DNA of 64,000 nt. It comes from an uncultured Eubacteriales bacterium (GTDB lineage: Bacteria > Bacillota > Clostridia > Oscillospirales > CAG-382). Position 1 is the first letter of the stretch; each line of letters begins with the position of its first letter. The stretch covers positions 1 to 64,000 of the forward strand of contig CAKSEL010000004.1 of assembly GCA_934446675.1 (NCBI GenBank). Reading direction: 5' to 3'. The translations under genes were made by a program, and so were the position numbers. The notes under the pieces are model-generated. The model saw only the letters and a list, made by a program, of their open reading frames with translations. It searched no databases and was not told the DNA's origin. Below, piece after piece: positions 17,554-26,768 of this stretch.

Positions 17554-17582
17554 ATAATAATATTTTTTGCTTACTTTTTCAA
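17554..17582 (-). promoter_or_regulatory. Probable separate promoter of ftsZ
   Basis: On the minus strand TTGAAA (17577-17582), a 17-base spacer and TATTAT (17554-17559) lie in the 135-base gap upstream of ftsZ. The region is A+T-rich, so a chance match is possible. Confidence 0.5.
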
Positions 17583-17644
17583 TAACCAAAACGTACAAAT
17601 TACGTCTGTTAACAGTTTTTTTACATTTTTTCTGCCAAATATCA

Positions 17645-18469
17645 TCAGAAATCCTTAACAATTCCTTCTTTGGCATTTTCATCCGACACATCTATTATGC
17701 CGCCCGAACCGGAAGTCAGCTTTTCTTCAATGGCTTTCATGAAACGCACTTTCAGGTCAAGGTTCTTCTTATCGCCGAGCTTTACGAGATATTTTGACTT
17801 ATATCCGAAAGTAATATTGAATCTGTCGGTAATATCAATTTCGTCAACATCTGAAAGAATACCGTTTTCTTCAAGCTGGGAAAACAGTTCCCCGACGGTC
17901 GCGGCGTTATCCGAGTCGGTTTTGAGATATTCTCCGGCAATGCAGCTTGCAATATCGCTCATTTTTACGTTTATAAGCTTGTTTGTTTCTATATACTCAA
18001 AATCGTCCGTCATGGAAAGCACTCTGAGACTCTGCGACAGCACAAAGGCGTTTTCGCCGATCACCGTATACATCGACGGCACGGCAGGTTCTATCTTAAA
18101 GACCATCTTATCTGGCCATATGCGCTTTAATTCAAAGCTGTCTACATACGGAAGATTATACAGCACGTTTTCGGCAATAGTGTCCTTATTCACTTCGTAT
18201 AGTTTCATTCCGTAATCAAGTCCCGCGCCTTTCAGCACCTCTGTTTCGTCATAAGGCAGAGTTCCGTCGTATTCAAGCACGCATTTTTTGATTATAAAAA
18301 ACTTATCGTAGCAGAACCACACGGCGATTATAAGCACCGCAGCGAGCAGAAGAAAAGTGAAAATGTGCTTTTTTGCCGAGCTTTTAGTATTCTGCTTCTT
18401 TACCGATTCAAGGCTTTCGGAGCTGTTGCCGGCGGATTCGCGGTTTTTATTCCGTATACTTTCTTTCAT
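17645..18469 (-). CDS. ftsQ: Cell division protein FtsQ/DivIB
   Basis: A 274-residue bitopic membrane protein: a charged cytoplasmic tail (1-34), one transmembrane helix (about 36-55), then an extracytoplasmic POTRA domain (about 60-130, including LPYVDSFELKRIWPDKMVFKI) and a beta domain. This is the layout of DivIB/FtsQ, which with FtsL and DivIC/FtsB regulates septal peptidoglycan synthesis by FtsW and FtsI. It lies 23 bases after murG. Sequence conservation in this family is low, so the call rests on the POTRA pattern, topology and cluster position, which agree. No separate divIC gene is seen in this cluster. Confidence 0.85.
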   Translation of the reverse strand: MKESIRNKNRESAGNSSESLESVKKQNTKSSAKKHIFTFLLLAAVLIIAVWFCYDKFFIIKKCVLEYDGTLPYDETEVLKGAGLDYGMKLYEVNKDTIAENVLYNLPYVDSFELKRIWPDKMVFKIEPAVPSMYTVIGENAFVLSQSLRVLSMTDDFEYIETNKLINVKMSDIASCIAGEYLKTDSDNAATVGELFSQLEENGILSDVDEIDITDRFNITFGYKSKYLVKLGDKKNLDLKVRFMKAIEEKLTSGSGGIIDVSDENAKEGIVKDF

Positions 18470-18492
18470 GGCACATCACTCCCCGAAAATCC

Positions 18493-19620
18493 TTATTTTT
18501 TCACAAGTTCCTTTACTATCAAATATATTCTGTCAAGCGTATCGGTTACGGCAAACTCCCTTACGGCGTTTTCCATACCTGTTCTGTACTCTTTATCGTC
18601 AAGCTCGCGCGACACGGCTTTTATAAGCGCGTCCGATGTCAGATCCTTTTCCTCTATCATAACGGCGGCGCCTTTATCGCAGAGCACTTTGGCATTCTTA
18701 TACTGATGATTGTTTGTAACGTACGGCGACGGTATAATTACCGACGCTTTTCCCATTACCGCAAGTTCCGACAGCGTCATAGCACCTGCGCGGCAGATCA
18801 CGGCGTCGCTTGCCGAAAGAAGTTGCGGCATATTATAGATATACTTTCTTACCGTTACTTTTCCGAGTTTAAGTTCGTCCTCTCCCGTTTCCTTAAAGCC
18901 AAGCTCCTTATAAAGTGCGCTCTGCACCTCCCAGCCGGCTTTTCCGGTTGCGTGGAAATGAGTTATGTCCGTTTTTAGAGAGTAATCGCGTATAAGCTCA
19001 TACACTTTTTCGTTGAGCGGTCTTGCGCCGAGACTTCCTCCGCAAGAAAGCAAAACCTTTTCGTCCTTATCTATACCGAGAATTTTTCTTGAATTATCCT
19101 TAGATGCCTCAAGCATCTTTCCCGAAACGGGATTCCCGACAAAAACAAGCTTTTCCGGGCAGTCAAACGCTCCCCTGCTTTCTTCAAAGCTTATCATGAC
19201 CTTATCTACCGTCTTTGAAAGCGCCTTTGTGGTAACGCCGGGAACTGCGTTCTGTTCATGTATACAGGTAGGTATTTTCATGGACGAGGCTGCTTTGAGC
19301 ACAGGCCAGCTTACATATCCTCCCGTACCTATGACAATATCGGGTTTAAAGGAATGTATAAGCTTTTTTGCCGCCGCAACGCTTGTAAACGCCTTGATCG
19401 CCGCGTCTATGTTTTCAAGCGACAGCTTTCTTTTAAAGCCGCGCACCTTTATATAATGTATTTTATAGCCTGCCGCCGGGACAAGGTTTGATTCAAGTCC
19501 TTTTTCGGTTCCGACATATTCTATAACGGCGTCCGGCTGTTCTTTTTTTAACTTATCGGCAATGGCAAGCGCGGGATTTATATGTCCTCCCGTTCCTCCG
19601 CCGCTTATAAGCACTCTCAT
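18493..19620 (-). CDS. murG: UDP-GlcNAc:undecaprenyl-PP-MurNAc-pentapeptide GlcNAc transferase
   Basis: MurG converts lipid I to lipid II on the inner face of the membrane. The first glycine-rich loop GGGTGGH is close to the N terminus, HEQNAVPG lies near residue 120, the second loop GGSLGARP near 195, and the UDP-binding CRAGAMTLSE near 270. Length (375-377) is normal. Two ATGs compete: 19624-19626 is only four bases from the GGAG site, whereas 19618-19620 has a ten-base spacing, so the latter is preferred. It lies between ftsW and ftsQ, as in many Firmicute dcw clusters. Confidence 0.95.
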   Translation of the reverse strand: MRVLISGGGTGGHINPALAIADKLKKEQPDAVIEYVGTEKGLESNLVPAAGYKIHYIKVRGFKRKLSLENIDAAIKAFTSVAAAKKLIHSFKPDIVIGTGGYVSWPVLKAASSMKIPTCIHEQNAVPGVTTKALSKTVDKVMISFEESRGAFDCPEKLVFVGNPVSGKMLEASKDNSRKILGIDKDEKVLLSCGGSLGARPLNEKVYELIRDYSLKTDITHFHATGKAGWEVQSALYKELGFKETGEDELKLGKVTVRKYIYNMPQLLSASDAVICRAGAMTLSELAVMGKASVIIPSPYVTNNHQYKNAKVLCDKGAAVMIEEKDLTSDALIKAVSRELDDKEYRTGMENAVREFAVTDTLDRIYLIVKELVKK

Positions 19621-19645
19621 TGGCATTTATCTCCGTAAAATCAAT

Positions 19646-21025
19646 TTATGAGGTTTTCTCAACCGACGAATATTTTGAAACCGACAGCACAACGCCCATT
19701 TCGGCAAGCAGTATCAACAGCGACGTTCCGCCGTAGCTGAAGAACGGCAGTGATATACCCGTACTCGGCAGTGTATTTGTAACAACGGCGATATTGAGTA
19801 TAACCTGAATACCTACGTGCATTATTATTCCGAGAACAAGCATTGAGCTGAATCTGTCGGGCGCTTTAAGCCCTATGACTATTCCGCGGTATATGAAAAA
19901 CGCAAATATACATATTACTATAAATGCTCCGATAAAGCCCATTTCCTCGCAGAAAATAGAGAATATATAGTCGTTCTGCGGTTCGGGAAGATACAGGTGT
20001 TTCTGTCTGCTGTTTCCGAAGCCCACGCCCCAGAATCCGCCTGAGCCTATTGCATACAGTGACTGAACAGGCTGCCAGCCTCCCTCCTGAAGATAGCTGA
20101 ACGGATCTTTCCAAACTTCCATTCTTGAGGACGAGTGTCCGAGGCTCATTGCCAAAAGCAGAACCGCTATCGCACCGACTCCGCCGCCGCCGATTATATA
20201 GTACAGCGGTGTTCCGCCTATGAACATCATCGCAAAGACTATGCCTGCTATGATTATAAGTCCGGATATATGCGGCTGAAGATACATAAGCGCGCCGACA
20301 ACGACAAGAACAAGGACATAAGGGATTATTCCGTAATAAAATCCCGGAAGATTATGTTTCATATCAATAGGATACGCAACGGCGACCGCAACGCCGACAA
20401 GTATAAGCGCCATTATAAGCGCAAGCGGCTTTGAATTTACAACGAAAAATGCAGCCGCTCCGAGTCCGGCAAGTGCGAGCGCTCCCAAAAAGCGTGGAAA
20501 AACGCCGTGAAAATTCTCTTTAGCGCGTATTTTATCGGCATACTTATCCGCATAGTCGGCAAAGAAAAGAACTATCGCAAACTTCATTATTTCGGACGGC
20601 TGAAAGCTTATAGGGCCTATCTGAAGCCATCTGACGGCGCCCTTTGCGCCCGAACCCACAACAAGAACCGCACAGAGCATAAGTATTCCGGCGGCAAGCA
20701 GAGGTTTTGCGAATTTTCTTATATTATGGTACGAAAAAATCTTCAGCTTTGCGACAAGCGTCATTCCGACAAGTCCCAGCCCTGCCCACATTATCTGCTG
20801 TCTTGCAAACTTATAACTGTCGCCGTAATATTCTCTCGCATAAGGATAGCTTGAGCTGAAAACCATTACAGTTCCTATGCAGAGAAGCAGTATTACGGTC
20901 ACGAGAAACGGTCTGTCAACTCCGGCGACATACTGCGTTATTGTTCTTTTTTTCGGTGTAAGCCTTGACTTTTTAGCTCTTGAAACGCCAGGTGCGTTCT
21001 CTTTGGCTCTGCCGGCACTGTTCAA
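19646..21025 (-). CDS. ftsW: Septal peptidoglycan glycosyltransferase FtsW (SEDS family)
   Basis: FtsW polymerises lipid II at the division site together with the cluster's class B PBP. The 459-residue sequence has about ten transmembrane helices after a basic, unstructured N-terminal tail of some 35 residues. SEDS motifs are clear: VMVFSSSYP after helix 1, ISFQPSEIMKF, the loop VQSLYAIGSGGFWGVGFGNS, and near the end TGISLPFFSYGGTSLL. The start codon is TTG (complement of 21023-21025) with a GAGGAG site eight bases upstream. Gap to murG is about 25 bases. murD, often placed just before ftsW, is missing here. Confidence 0.93.
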   Translation of the reverse strand: MNSAGRAKENAPGVSRAKKSRLTPKKRTITQYVAGVDRPFLVTVILLLCIGTVMVFSSSYPYAREYYGDSYKFARQQIMWAGLGLVGMTLVAKLKIFSYHNIRKFAKPLLAAGILMLCAVLVVGSGAKGAVRWLQIGPISFQPSEIMKFAIVLFFADYADKYADKIRAKENFHGVFPRFLGALALAGLGAAAFFVVNSKPLALIMALILVGVAVAVAYPIDMKHNLPGFYYGIIPYVLVLVVVGALMYLQPHISGLIIIAGIVFAMMFIGGTPLYYIIGGGGVGAIAVLLLAMSLGHSSSRMEVWKDPFSYLQEGGWQPVQSLYAIGSGGFWGVGFGNSRQKHLYLPEPQNDYIFSIFCEEMGFIGAFIVICIFAFFIYRGIVIGLKAPDRFSSMLVLGIIMHVGIQVILNIAVVTNTLPSTGISLPFFSYGGTSLLILLAEMGVVLSVSKYSSVEKTS

Positions 21026-21073
21026 CCGCGGTTCTCCTCTCAGAATATAATGTAAAACTGCTTATTTACGGAC

Positions 21074-22045
21074 TCAGATATTTCCTATAAATCCGTAACA
21101 GCCTATAAGACTGAATACAGCCGTTACAAGCGAAAATACAAATACTATCTTTACTTCGTTCCAGCCGCACATTTCAAAGTGATGATGTATCGGCGACATT
21201 TTGAACACTCTTTTTTTGGTAAGCTTATAGCTTGTTACCTGTATTATAACCGAAAACGACTCCACATAGTACATAATACCGACAAAAACGAGAATTAAAG
21301 GAATGTCGAGCATTATTGCGGCAGCGCTTACGGCGCCTCCTATGAAAAGCGAACCGGTATCACCCATAAATACGCGTGCCGGGTGAAAATTATACACAAG
21401 GAACCCGAGCATTCCGCCTATCATTGCTCCGCAGAGGTACAGGCACCCGGTATTTCCGCTCTTTAAGCAGAGCACGGTGAGAAATATCATGACGACCGCG
21501 GTAATGCTTGCGCAGAGTCCGTCTATTCCGTCGGTAAGATTCGTACTGTTGACGGTAAACACTATTCCGACTATGAGAAGCAGATAAAACAGTATTCCGA
21601 GGTCTGCCTGAGTTCCGGTAAAGGGAAGTTTTACGACTGTCGAGATAATTCCGTCAAGTCTGAGTGCGAGCACATACGCCGCAGCCGACACAAACTGAAG
21701 CACAAGCTTCTGAGAAGCGCTCAGTCCCTTATTCTGCTTTTTGAAAAACTTTGTATAGTCGTCTATAAAGCCTATAAGTCCGTTAAGCAATATGAAAATA
21801 TAATGTATTACAAAAGTTACGTCTTTTTGCACTGCTGCGCAGAACACCAGCGGAAACGCCGTTGCCGCGATAAAGAACAGTCCGCCCATTGTGGGTGTTC
21901 CCTCTTTTGATTTATGCCAGCGCGGCCCTATATCGAGTATTTTCTGTCCCATTTTCACGCTTTTGAGTACGGGTATGAAAATTCTTGCGAATATGACCGT
22001 CAGCACAAACGAAACAAGTGCGCTTGCCGTAAGTATTGTATACAT
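21074..22045 (-). CDS. mraY: Phospho-MurNAc-pentapeptide transferase
   Basis: MraY transfers phospho-MurNAc-pentapeptide to undecaprenyl phosphate, making lipid I. The 323-residue sequence has ten hydrophobic segments and all family motifs: KEGTPTMGGL near residue 50, the metal-binding FIDDYTKF near 95, NLTDGIDGL near 170, HPARVFMGDTGSL near 220, and MSPIHHHFEMCGW near 280. It lies 41 bases after the penicillin-binding protein gene and 48 before ftsW, so the cluster remains one probable transcript. Confidence 0.96.
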   Translation of the reverse strand: MYTILTASALVSFVLTVIFARIFIPVLKSVKMGQKILDIGPRWHKSKEGTPTMGGLFFIAATAFPLVFCAAVQKDVTFVIHYIFILLNGLIGFIDDYTKFFKKQNKGLSASQKLVLQFVSAAAYVLALRLDGIISTVVKLPFTGTQADLGILFYLLLIVGIVFTVNSTNLTDGIDGLCASITAVVMIFLTVLCLKSGNTGCLYLCGAMIGGMLGFLVYNFHPARVFMGDTGSLFIGGAVSAAAIMLDIPLILVFVGIMYYVESFSVIIQVTSYKLTKKRVFKMSPIHHHFEMCGWNEVKIVFVFSLVTAVFSLIGCYGFIGNI

Positions 22046-22086
22046 ATGCTGTTATCTCCTGTATTTTCTGCTTTTGCTTTAATTTA

Positions 22087-24351
22087 TCAGTCCGTATTAT
22101 CCTGATGTCTGAATTCGACCGAAACGGTTGAACCGGGTTTTACGCTCTGACCTGCTTCGGGCGTTGATTTTACCGCAACAGAACCCGAAACGTCCTCGCG
22201 GTATGCGCCGTCGAATTTGATATTGAGTCCTGCGTTTACAAGCGTCTTTGCGGCAGCCGACGCACTCATTCCGGATACGTTGGGCACGGTCACGGTTTCT
22301 TCGTCCGCGTTCTCACCGCTTGTTTCGGTATAGAGTATTACAACGCCGCCTTCGGCAAGCTTTGTGCCGTATTTCGGGAACTGGTCAAGAACGGTATCTC
22401 CGTTGCCGTTTACCTTTGCGGTAAGTCCTGCGTTATGGAGCGCGTTCTTGGCATTTGTAAGCGCAAGTCCCGTATATTCCGCGACGCTGACTTCGTTTAC
22501 GGCTGCGTTCGGATCGTTTTCGGTAGGCTCTATTCCAAGATACGGCAGCACTTCGGAAAGCACCGAAGAAACTACGGGAGCCGCTATTGTTCCGCCGTAA
22601 TATTCCCCGACGGGTTCGTCTATCGCTATAAGTATCGCTATCTGCGGATCGTCCGTCGGTGCAAAAGCAACGCACGAACCTATGTAAAGGTTGCCTTCTT
22701 TATCTCGTTTCTGAGACGTTCCGGTCTTTGCGCCTATCTTATATCCCTTGACATAAGCATTTTTGGTGGAGCCGAGACTTATGCCGTTTGCAAGGTACTG
22801 CATTATGGTATCGGTCGTATTCTGCGAATTTACCTGTCTTACGACTTCGGGTTCAAATTCGGCAACGGTATTTCCGTCGTCGTCCACGAGAGCCTTTACA
22901 ACGTGCGGTTTCATAAGCTTTCCGCCGTTTGCGACGGCGCTTACCGCGGTAATAAGCTGTATGGGCGTGATTTTAAAGGTCTGACCGAAGGAATATACCG
23001 AAAGCTCGGTTTCGTTAAAGCCGTTGAAATCGGAATGGTAAAGGCTGGACGCCTCTCCTGCAAGGTCTATGCCGGTTCTCTCGGTAAATCCGAAAAGCTC
23101 AAAGTATTTATAAAATCTTTCTCTGCCTAATGACTGCGCTATCTCGATAAACACGGGGTTACAGGAGTTTTGCAGTCCCTGTTCAAAGTTTTCTATGCCG
23201 TGTCCTGACTTTTTATGACAGTTTATGGTAAATCCGCCGACTCTCTTTGATCCGGTACAGTTAAAAAGATGTCCCGGCTGGACTTCGGGTATATTTTCCT
23301 CAAGTGCCATAGCGCTTGTTATAAGTTTAAAGGTGGAACCCGGCTCATAAAGCTCGGTTATTGCTTTATTCTTCCACAGACCTTCAAGCAGCTCCTTGAA
23401 TTTCGCGTTCTTCTGCTCATCTGTCGGAAGTGCGGTAAGTCCGTTTTCATCAGTCACGGGAGTTATGATATATTCGTCATACAGCGCCTGCGAGGTTTCG
23501 TCAAGCGCATACGGATCGTTCAGATCATAGTCGGGCTTTGTGGACATTGCAAGCACTTCGCAGGTCTTTACGTCCATGATTATACCCAGAACTCTGTTCT
23601 GCGCCTTTGTATCGCGCAGCGCGGTTTCGAGGTTTTTATCGAGTATCGACTGAACCTGCCAGTCTATCGTCGTTACGACGTTTGTTCCGTTTTCAGCGCC
23701 GATATAGCTTTCGTACTGCTGCGGCATATCCTTGCCCTTTGCGTCCTGAGCAGTGATTATTTTACCGGACGTGCCTTTGAGATACTTTTCGTAGTACGAT
23801 TCTATTCCGTAGATACCTACGTTATCCGAGTTTGTAAAGCCTATAACATGACTTGCAAGGCTACCGTAGGGATAAAAGCGCTTGGTATCTTCTTCAAGAT
23901 GTATACCTTTTATATCGTTATCGTTGATAAACTTTCTTATCTCGTCCGCGGTCTCCCTCTCGACTTTTCTCTTTATACGCTGATACTTAGTCTTGGTCTT
24001 ATTCATACGCTCAACAATAAGCTCTCTGTCAACATCAAGCGTGCTGCTGAGAAAATCCGCGATCTGAGAGCGTGTTTCGGGCAGAATTTCGTTAGGAGAT
24101 ATAAAGACAGTTTCAACCGTAGCACTGACTGCGAGAGCCTTCATGTTACGGTCGTAAATAGTTCCGCGTTTGGAGCTTATGGGTATTTCGGTTGTATACT
24201 GATCAAACGCGCCGTCCTGGTATTTTTTATAATCCACCATTTGAAGATAAAACACGCGTCCGGCAAGTCCTGCCAATAAAACAAGCATGACCGCAAGAAC
24301 TATAATAACTCTGCTGAGATACGGTTTTGCGGTCTTGTTATTCATTTTCAT
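22087..24351 (-). CDS. ftsI: Class B penicillin-binding protein, FtsI/SpoVD type, with two PASTA domains
   Basis: A 754-residue septal transpeptidase that crosslinks the peptidoglycan made by FtsW. Order: short cytoplasmic tail, transmembrane helix (about 14-34), PBP dimerisation region, then the transpeptidase with catalytic GSTFK, SCN and KTGTS motifs, and two C-terminal PASTA domains (about 625-682 and 690-750, the second starting VPNVSGMSA). PASTA-bearing class B PBPs in spore-forming Firmicutes include vegetative PBP2B and the sporulation-specific SpoVD; sequence alone does not separate them here, and as the only such gene in the cluster the vegetative role is likely. It follows ftsL by 18 bases. 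Confidence 0.93.
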   Translation of the reverse strand: MKMNNKTAKPYLSRVIIVLAVMLVLLAGLAGRVFYLQMVDYKKYQDGAFDQYTTEIPISSKRGTIYDRNMKALAVSATVETVFISPNEILPETRSQIADFLSSTLDVDRELIVERMNKTKTKYQRIKRKVERETADEIRKFINDNDIKGIHLEEDTKRFYPYGSLASHVIGFTNSDNVGIYGIESYYEKYLKGTSGKIITAQDAKGKDMPQQYESYIGAENGTNVVTTIDWQVQSILDKNLETALRDTKAQNRVLGIIMDVKTCEVLAMSTKPDYDLNDPYALDETSQALYDEYIITPVTDENGLTALPTDEQKNAKFKELLEGLWKNKAITELYEPGSTFKLITSAMALEENIPEVQPGHLFNCTGSKRVGGFTINCHKKSGHGIENFEQGLQNSCNPVFIEIAQSLGRERFYKYFELFGFTERTGIDLAGEASSLYHSDFNGFNETELSVYSFGQTFKITPIQLITAVSAVANGGKLMKPHVVKALVDDDGNTVAEFEPEVVRQVNSQNTTDTIMQYLANGISLGSTKNAYVKGYKIGAKTGTSQKRDKEGNLYIGSCVAFAPTDDPQIAILIAIDEPVGEYYGGTIAAPVVSSVLSEVLPYLGIEPTENDPNAAVNEVSVAEYTGLALTNAKNALHNAGLTAKVNGNGDTVLDQFPKYGTKLAEGGVVILYTETSGENADEETVTVPNVSGMSASAAAKTLVNAGLNIKFDGAYREDVSGSVAVKSTPEAGQSVKPGSTVSVEFRHQDNTD

Positions 24352-24369
24352 GCCTCCGAAAAATGGATT

Positions 24370-25023
24370 TTACTCGAATATTTTGCCTACCGAACGCTTA
24401 AAGCCGTTAAGCGTTGTTCCGAGATTATAGCTTGCGGACGAGCTTTCGGAAACGACGGTCTTATCGCTGCCCGAAAGGCTTACGTACTGTTTATAGACGT
24501 CTGTGGATTTTACCATTCCGAGCTTTTCCGACGCTATTTTCTCTATCTCCGCAAGGTCGTTCTTCTTTTCGAGCTGTACGGAAAGCACTTCGTTTTCCTT
24601 TGTATAATACTCTATTTCGTCCTCAAGATCAGCAGTCTCGTAGGAGATCTCATTGACAACGGAATAGTTATAAGCTATAAACATAAAAGTAACCGTAATA
24701 ATTGCGGCGCTGAGCACAAAGCCGAACGGAAACGGCTTTGCCTTTACCTTATGTACGGAATACGACGGTTCAAGGCTCTTTGCGCGTCTTGCGTTTCTTA
24801 CTGCGGTTGCGACAAGTTCACCTACAGTCTCTCCTACGGTATAATCGCTTTTGGACGCGCTGCGGTTATACGCGCTTCTCTTTACCGCGCCGTTATAACC
24901 GGATTTATAATCGTTATAAACTCTTTTCTTGACCTCTGCAGGAGTCTGGATATTTCTTTTTTTAGTATTATATTTTGCATTGTTTAAATTTATGAATTCG
25001 TTTTCCGCAAAGCTTCCGTTCAT
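24370..25023 (-). CDS. ftsL: FtsL-like division protein with unusually long cytoplasmic tail
   Basis: The 217-residue protein has one transmembrane helix (about 100-121), then a leucine-zipper-like coiled coil (about 127-160) and the segment LAEIEKIASEKLGMVKSTD that marks FtsL. FtsL forms a complex with FtsQ/DivIB and DivIC to activate FtsWI. Usual FtsL proteins are 100-130 residues with a short tail; here about 100 cytoplasmic residues rich in Tyr, Ser, Asn, Lys and Arg precede the helix, including SYNR/AYNR-type and GYN repeats. The position between rsmH and ftsI is the classical one. The tail is probably disordered and could bind a regulator or FtsZ; that is inference. Confidence 0.85.
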   Translation of the reverse strand: MNGSFAENEFINLNNAKYNTKKRNIQTPAEVKKRVYNDYKSGYNGAVKRSAYNRSASKSDYTVGETVGELVATAVRNARRAKSLEPSYSVHKVKAKPFPFGFVLSAAIITVTFMFIAYNYSVVNEISYETADLEDEIEYYTKENEVLSVQLEKKNDLAEIEKIASEKLGMVKSTDVYKQYVSLSGSDKTVVSESSSASYNLGTTLNGFKRSVGKIFE

Positions 25024-25037
25024 TTTTTCACGACTCC

Positions 25038-25994
25038 TTAAATCTTTATATCCGGGATTTTTTCTATAACTCTGAGTTTAGCGCTCCTCGAACGCGGATT
25101 TTCTTCAAGCTCACGCTCCGACGGCAGAACCGGCTTTTTTGTTATCACAAGTCCCGTCGGCTTTTTGCCGCACACGCACACCGGAAAATCCGGAGGGCAT
25201 TCGCAGCCTTTTGTAAATTCGAGAAACGTATGTTTTACTATTCTGTCCTCGAGAGAATGGAACGTTATTACCGCCATTCTTCCGCCGCCAGACAGTTTCG
25301 GGAACAGTCCGTTTATCATCTTGGGTATTGCGTCAAGCTCGCCGTTTACCTCTATGCGTATTGCCTGAAATGTTCTCTTTGCGGGGTGCGGACCGTCTTT
25401 TCTGTTTTTAGGAGGTATTGCCGATTTAATTATCTCGGACAGCTCGGCAGTCGTCTTTATCGGCGATGTTTCTCTGTGCTTTACTATTTTTCTTGCAATT
25501 GAAGAAGCAAATCTTTCTTCTCCGTACATATTTATTATCTGCGAAAGTCTTTTTTCATCGTATCCGTTCACAACGTCATAAGCGCTGAAAGAATCGTCGC
25601 GCGACATTCTCATATCGAGAGGCGCGTCGTGCATATACGAAAAGCCTCTGTCGGCTTCGTCAAGCTGAAAGGAAGATACTCCGAGGTCGGCGACAACGCC
25701 GTCAATGCTCTCTATCCCGAGACTTTCGAGCGCGTCGGCAGCCTCTGCAAAGTTTCCTCTGTACGGAACAAATCTGCCGCCGTACTTTGCAAGTCTTTCC
25801 CTTGCTTTTCCTATCGCAAAATCGTCCCTGTCTATGCCGACAAGCTTTCCCTTTTCCGAAAGCCGCGAGAGTATCGCGTTTGAATGTCCGGCTCCTCCGA
25901 GAGTACAGTCAACATAGACTCCGTCAGGCTTTATGCAAAGCATATCCACGGTCTCGTCAAGAAGAACCGAATAATGTCCGAAATTTTCCTGCAA
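25038..25994 (-). CDS. rsmH: 16S rRNA (cytosine-1402-N4)-methyltransferase
   Basis: RsmH (MraW) methylates C1402 of 16S rRNA. Family motifs are the N-terminal HYSVLLDETV, the SAM loop DCTLGGAGHS, the middle DGVVADLGVSSFQLD, and ALEFTKGCECPP-type Cys-rich tail ending with the SRSAKLRV signature. An ATG at 26031-26033 would give a 331-residue product but lies inside mraZ without a ribosome site. A TTG at 25992-25994 has AGGGAG nine bases upstream, overlapping the mraZ stop, and starts close to the conserved HYSVLLDE, so I prefer it (318 residues). This implies coupling to mraZ translation. Confidence 0.93.
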   Translation of the reverse strand: MQENFGHYSVLLDETVDMLCIKPDGVYVDCTLGGAGHSNAILSRLSEKGKLVGIDRDDFAIGKARERLAKYGGRFVPYRGNFAEAADALESLGIESIDGVVADLGVSSFQLDEADRGFSYMHDAPLDMRMSRDDSFSAYDVVNGYDEKRLSQIINMYGEERFASSIARKIVKHRETSPIKTTAELSEIIKSAIPPKNRKDGPHPAKRTFQAIRIEVNGELDAIPKMINGLFPKLSGGGRMAVITFHSLEDRIVKHTFLEFTKGCECPPDFPVCVCGKKPTGLVITKKPVLPSERELEENPRSRSAKLRVIEKIPDIKI

Positions 25995-26007
25995 CTGCGT
26001 TTTCTCC

Positions 26008-26433
26008 CTAACTGAGTCCGAGTCCCTTTGCAAGGCTCTTGAACTTTTCTACGTCATACATATCCGTCTCTTCGTCAGCAGCGTCGCCGCTCCAGATCTC
26101 GACGTATTTTCTCATTCCTATAAATGATATTTCCTTTTTCAGTCCGGCAAAATCACGGTGATCGGCGCTTATGCTTATTCTGCCCTGATTATCGACCTCT
26201 GTCGGCATTGCGTTTTTCATTATATAACGCTTCATTTTGCCCATTTCTCCGTCGTCTCCCAGCGCGTCGAGCTTTTCCATGAAGGTTTCCCACTCGCTCT
26301 CGGAATACATTACGAGAAATTTTCCGAAGGTCTTTGCCACCACAAGGTTTTGTCCGAGGTCGGCACGGAATTTTGCCGGAACGAAAACACGTCCCTTTGC
26401 GTCGAGCGTATGTCTGAACTCACCCGTAAGCAT
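26008..26433 (-). CDS. mraZ: Transcriptional regulator MraZ
   Basis: MraZ is a DNA-binding protein that regulates its own dcw cluster and can also bind RsmH function indirectly. The 141-residue protein has the two tandem SpoVT/AbrB-like folds, each with the DxxGR signature: DAKGRVFVPAKFR (about 10-22) and DNQGRISISADHR (about 80-92). It is the first gene of the cluster. The family recognises TGGG-type repeats upstream of mraZ; here only one clear GTGGGG (complement of bases near 26556-26561) lies between promoter and gene, so the autoregulatory site looks reduced. Confidence 0.93.
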   Translation of the reverse strand: MLTGEFRHTLDAKGRVFVPAKFRADLGQNLVVAKTFGKFLVMYSESEWETFMEKLDALGDDGEMGKMKRYIMKNAMPTEVDNQGRISISADHRDFAGLKKEISFIGMRKYVEIWSGDAADEETDMYDVEKFKSLAKGLGLS

Positions 26434-26569
26434 ATTTTCCGCACCTGCCTTTCCGTAACCCTGATATTTTTTAGCGGAGTCAAAAACAAAACCGTAAATT
26501 TTGCGGTTTGTACTGTAATTTTAATCCTTTTTAATCCAATTTAAGCTTTTTTGCCCCACTACGGTTAAT

Positions 26570-26598
26570 ATTATAATATAGCGGCAGGCATTTTGCAA
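26570..26598 (-). promoter_or_regulatory. Promoter of the dcw cluster
   Basis: On the minus strand TTGCAA (26593-26598), a 17-base spacer and TATAAT (26570-26575) lie about 140 bases upstream of mraZ. The leader between them contains an A+T-rich hairpin (CAAACCGC/GCGGTTTT-type pairing, about 26491-26516). Confidence 0.65.
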
Positions 26599-26679
26599 GT
26601 GGTTTCCGACAAAAGATAAGAATTTTTTGTGACTTGTATGAAAATATTATGTAAAGTCGGGAACTTTTTTTCAAAAACT

Positions 26680-26721
26680 TCCAAACAAAAATACCCGGCA
26701 CGCTTTTTAATACGTACCGGG
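26680..26721 (-). terminator. Intrinsic terminator of the GH31 gene
   Basis: On the minus strand a stem CCCGGTACG/CGTGCCGGG with one mismatch (26694-26702 with 26713-26721) is followed by a T-rich run. Confidence 0.7.
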
Positions 26722-26768
26722 CTGTGTTTTACGGCAAGAAGCCGTCATATGAAATTTTAAAACCTCGC

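Noticed and set aside
23269..24279. 336-residue open frame antisense to the penicillin-binding protein gene
   Set aside because: Same reason: shadow of a conserved gene with complete motifs on the other strand.
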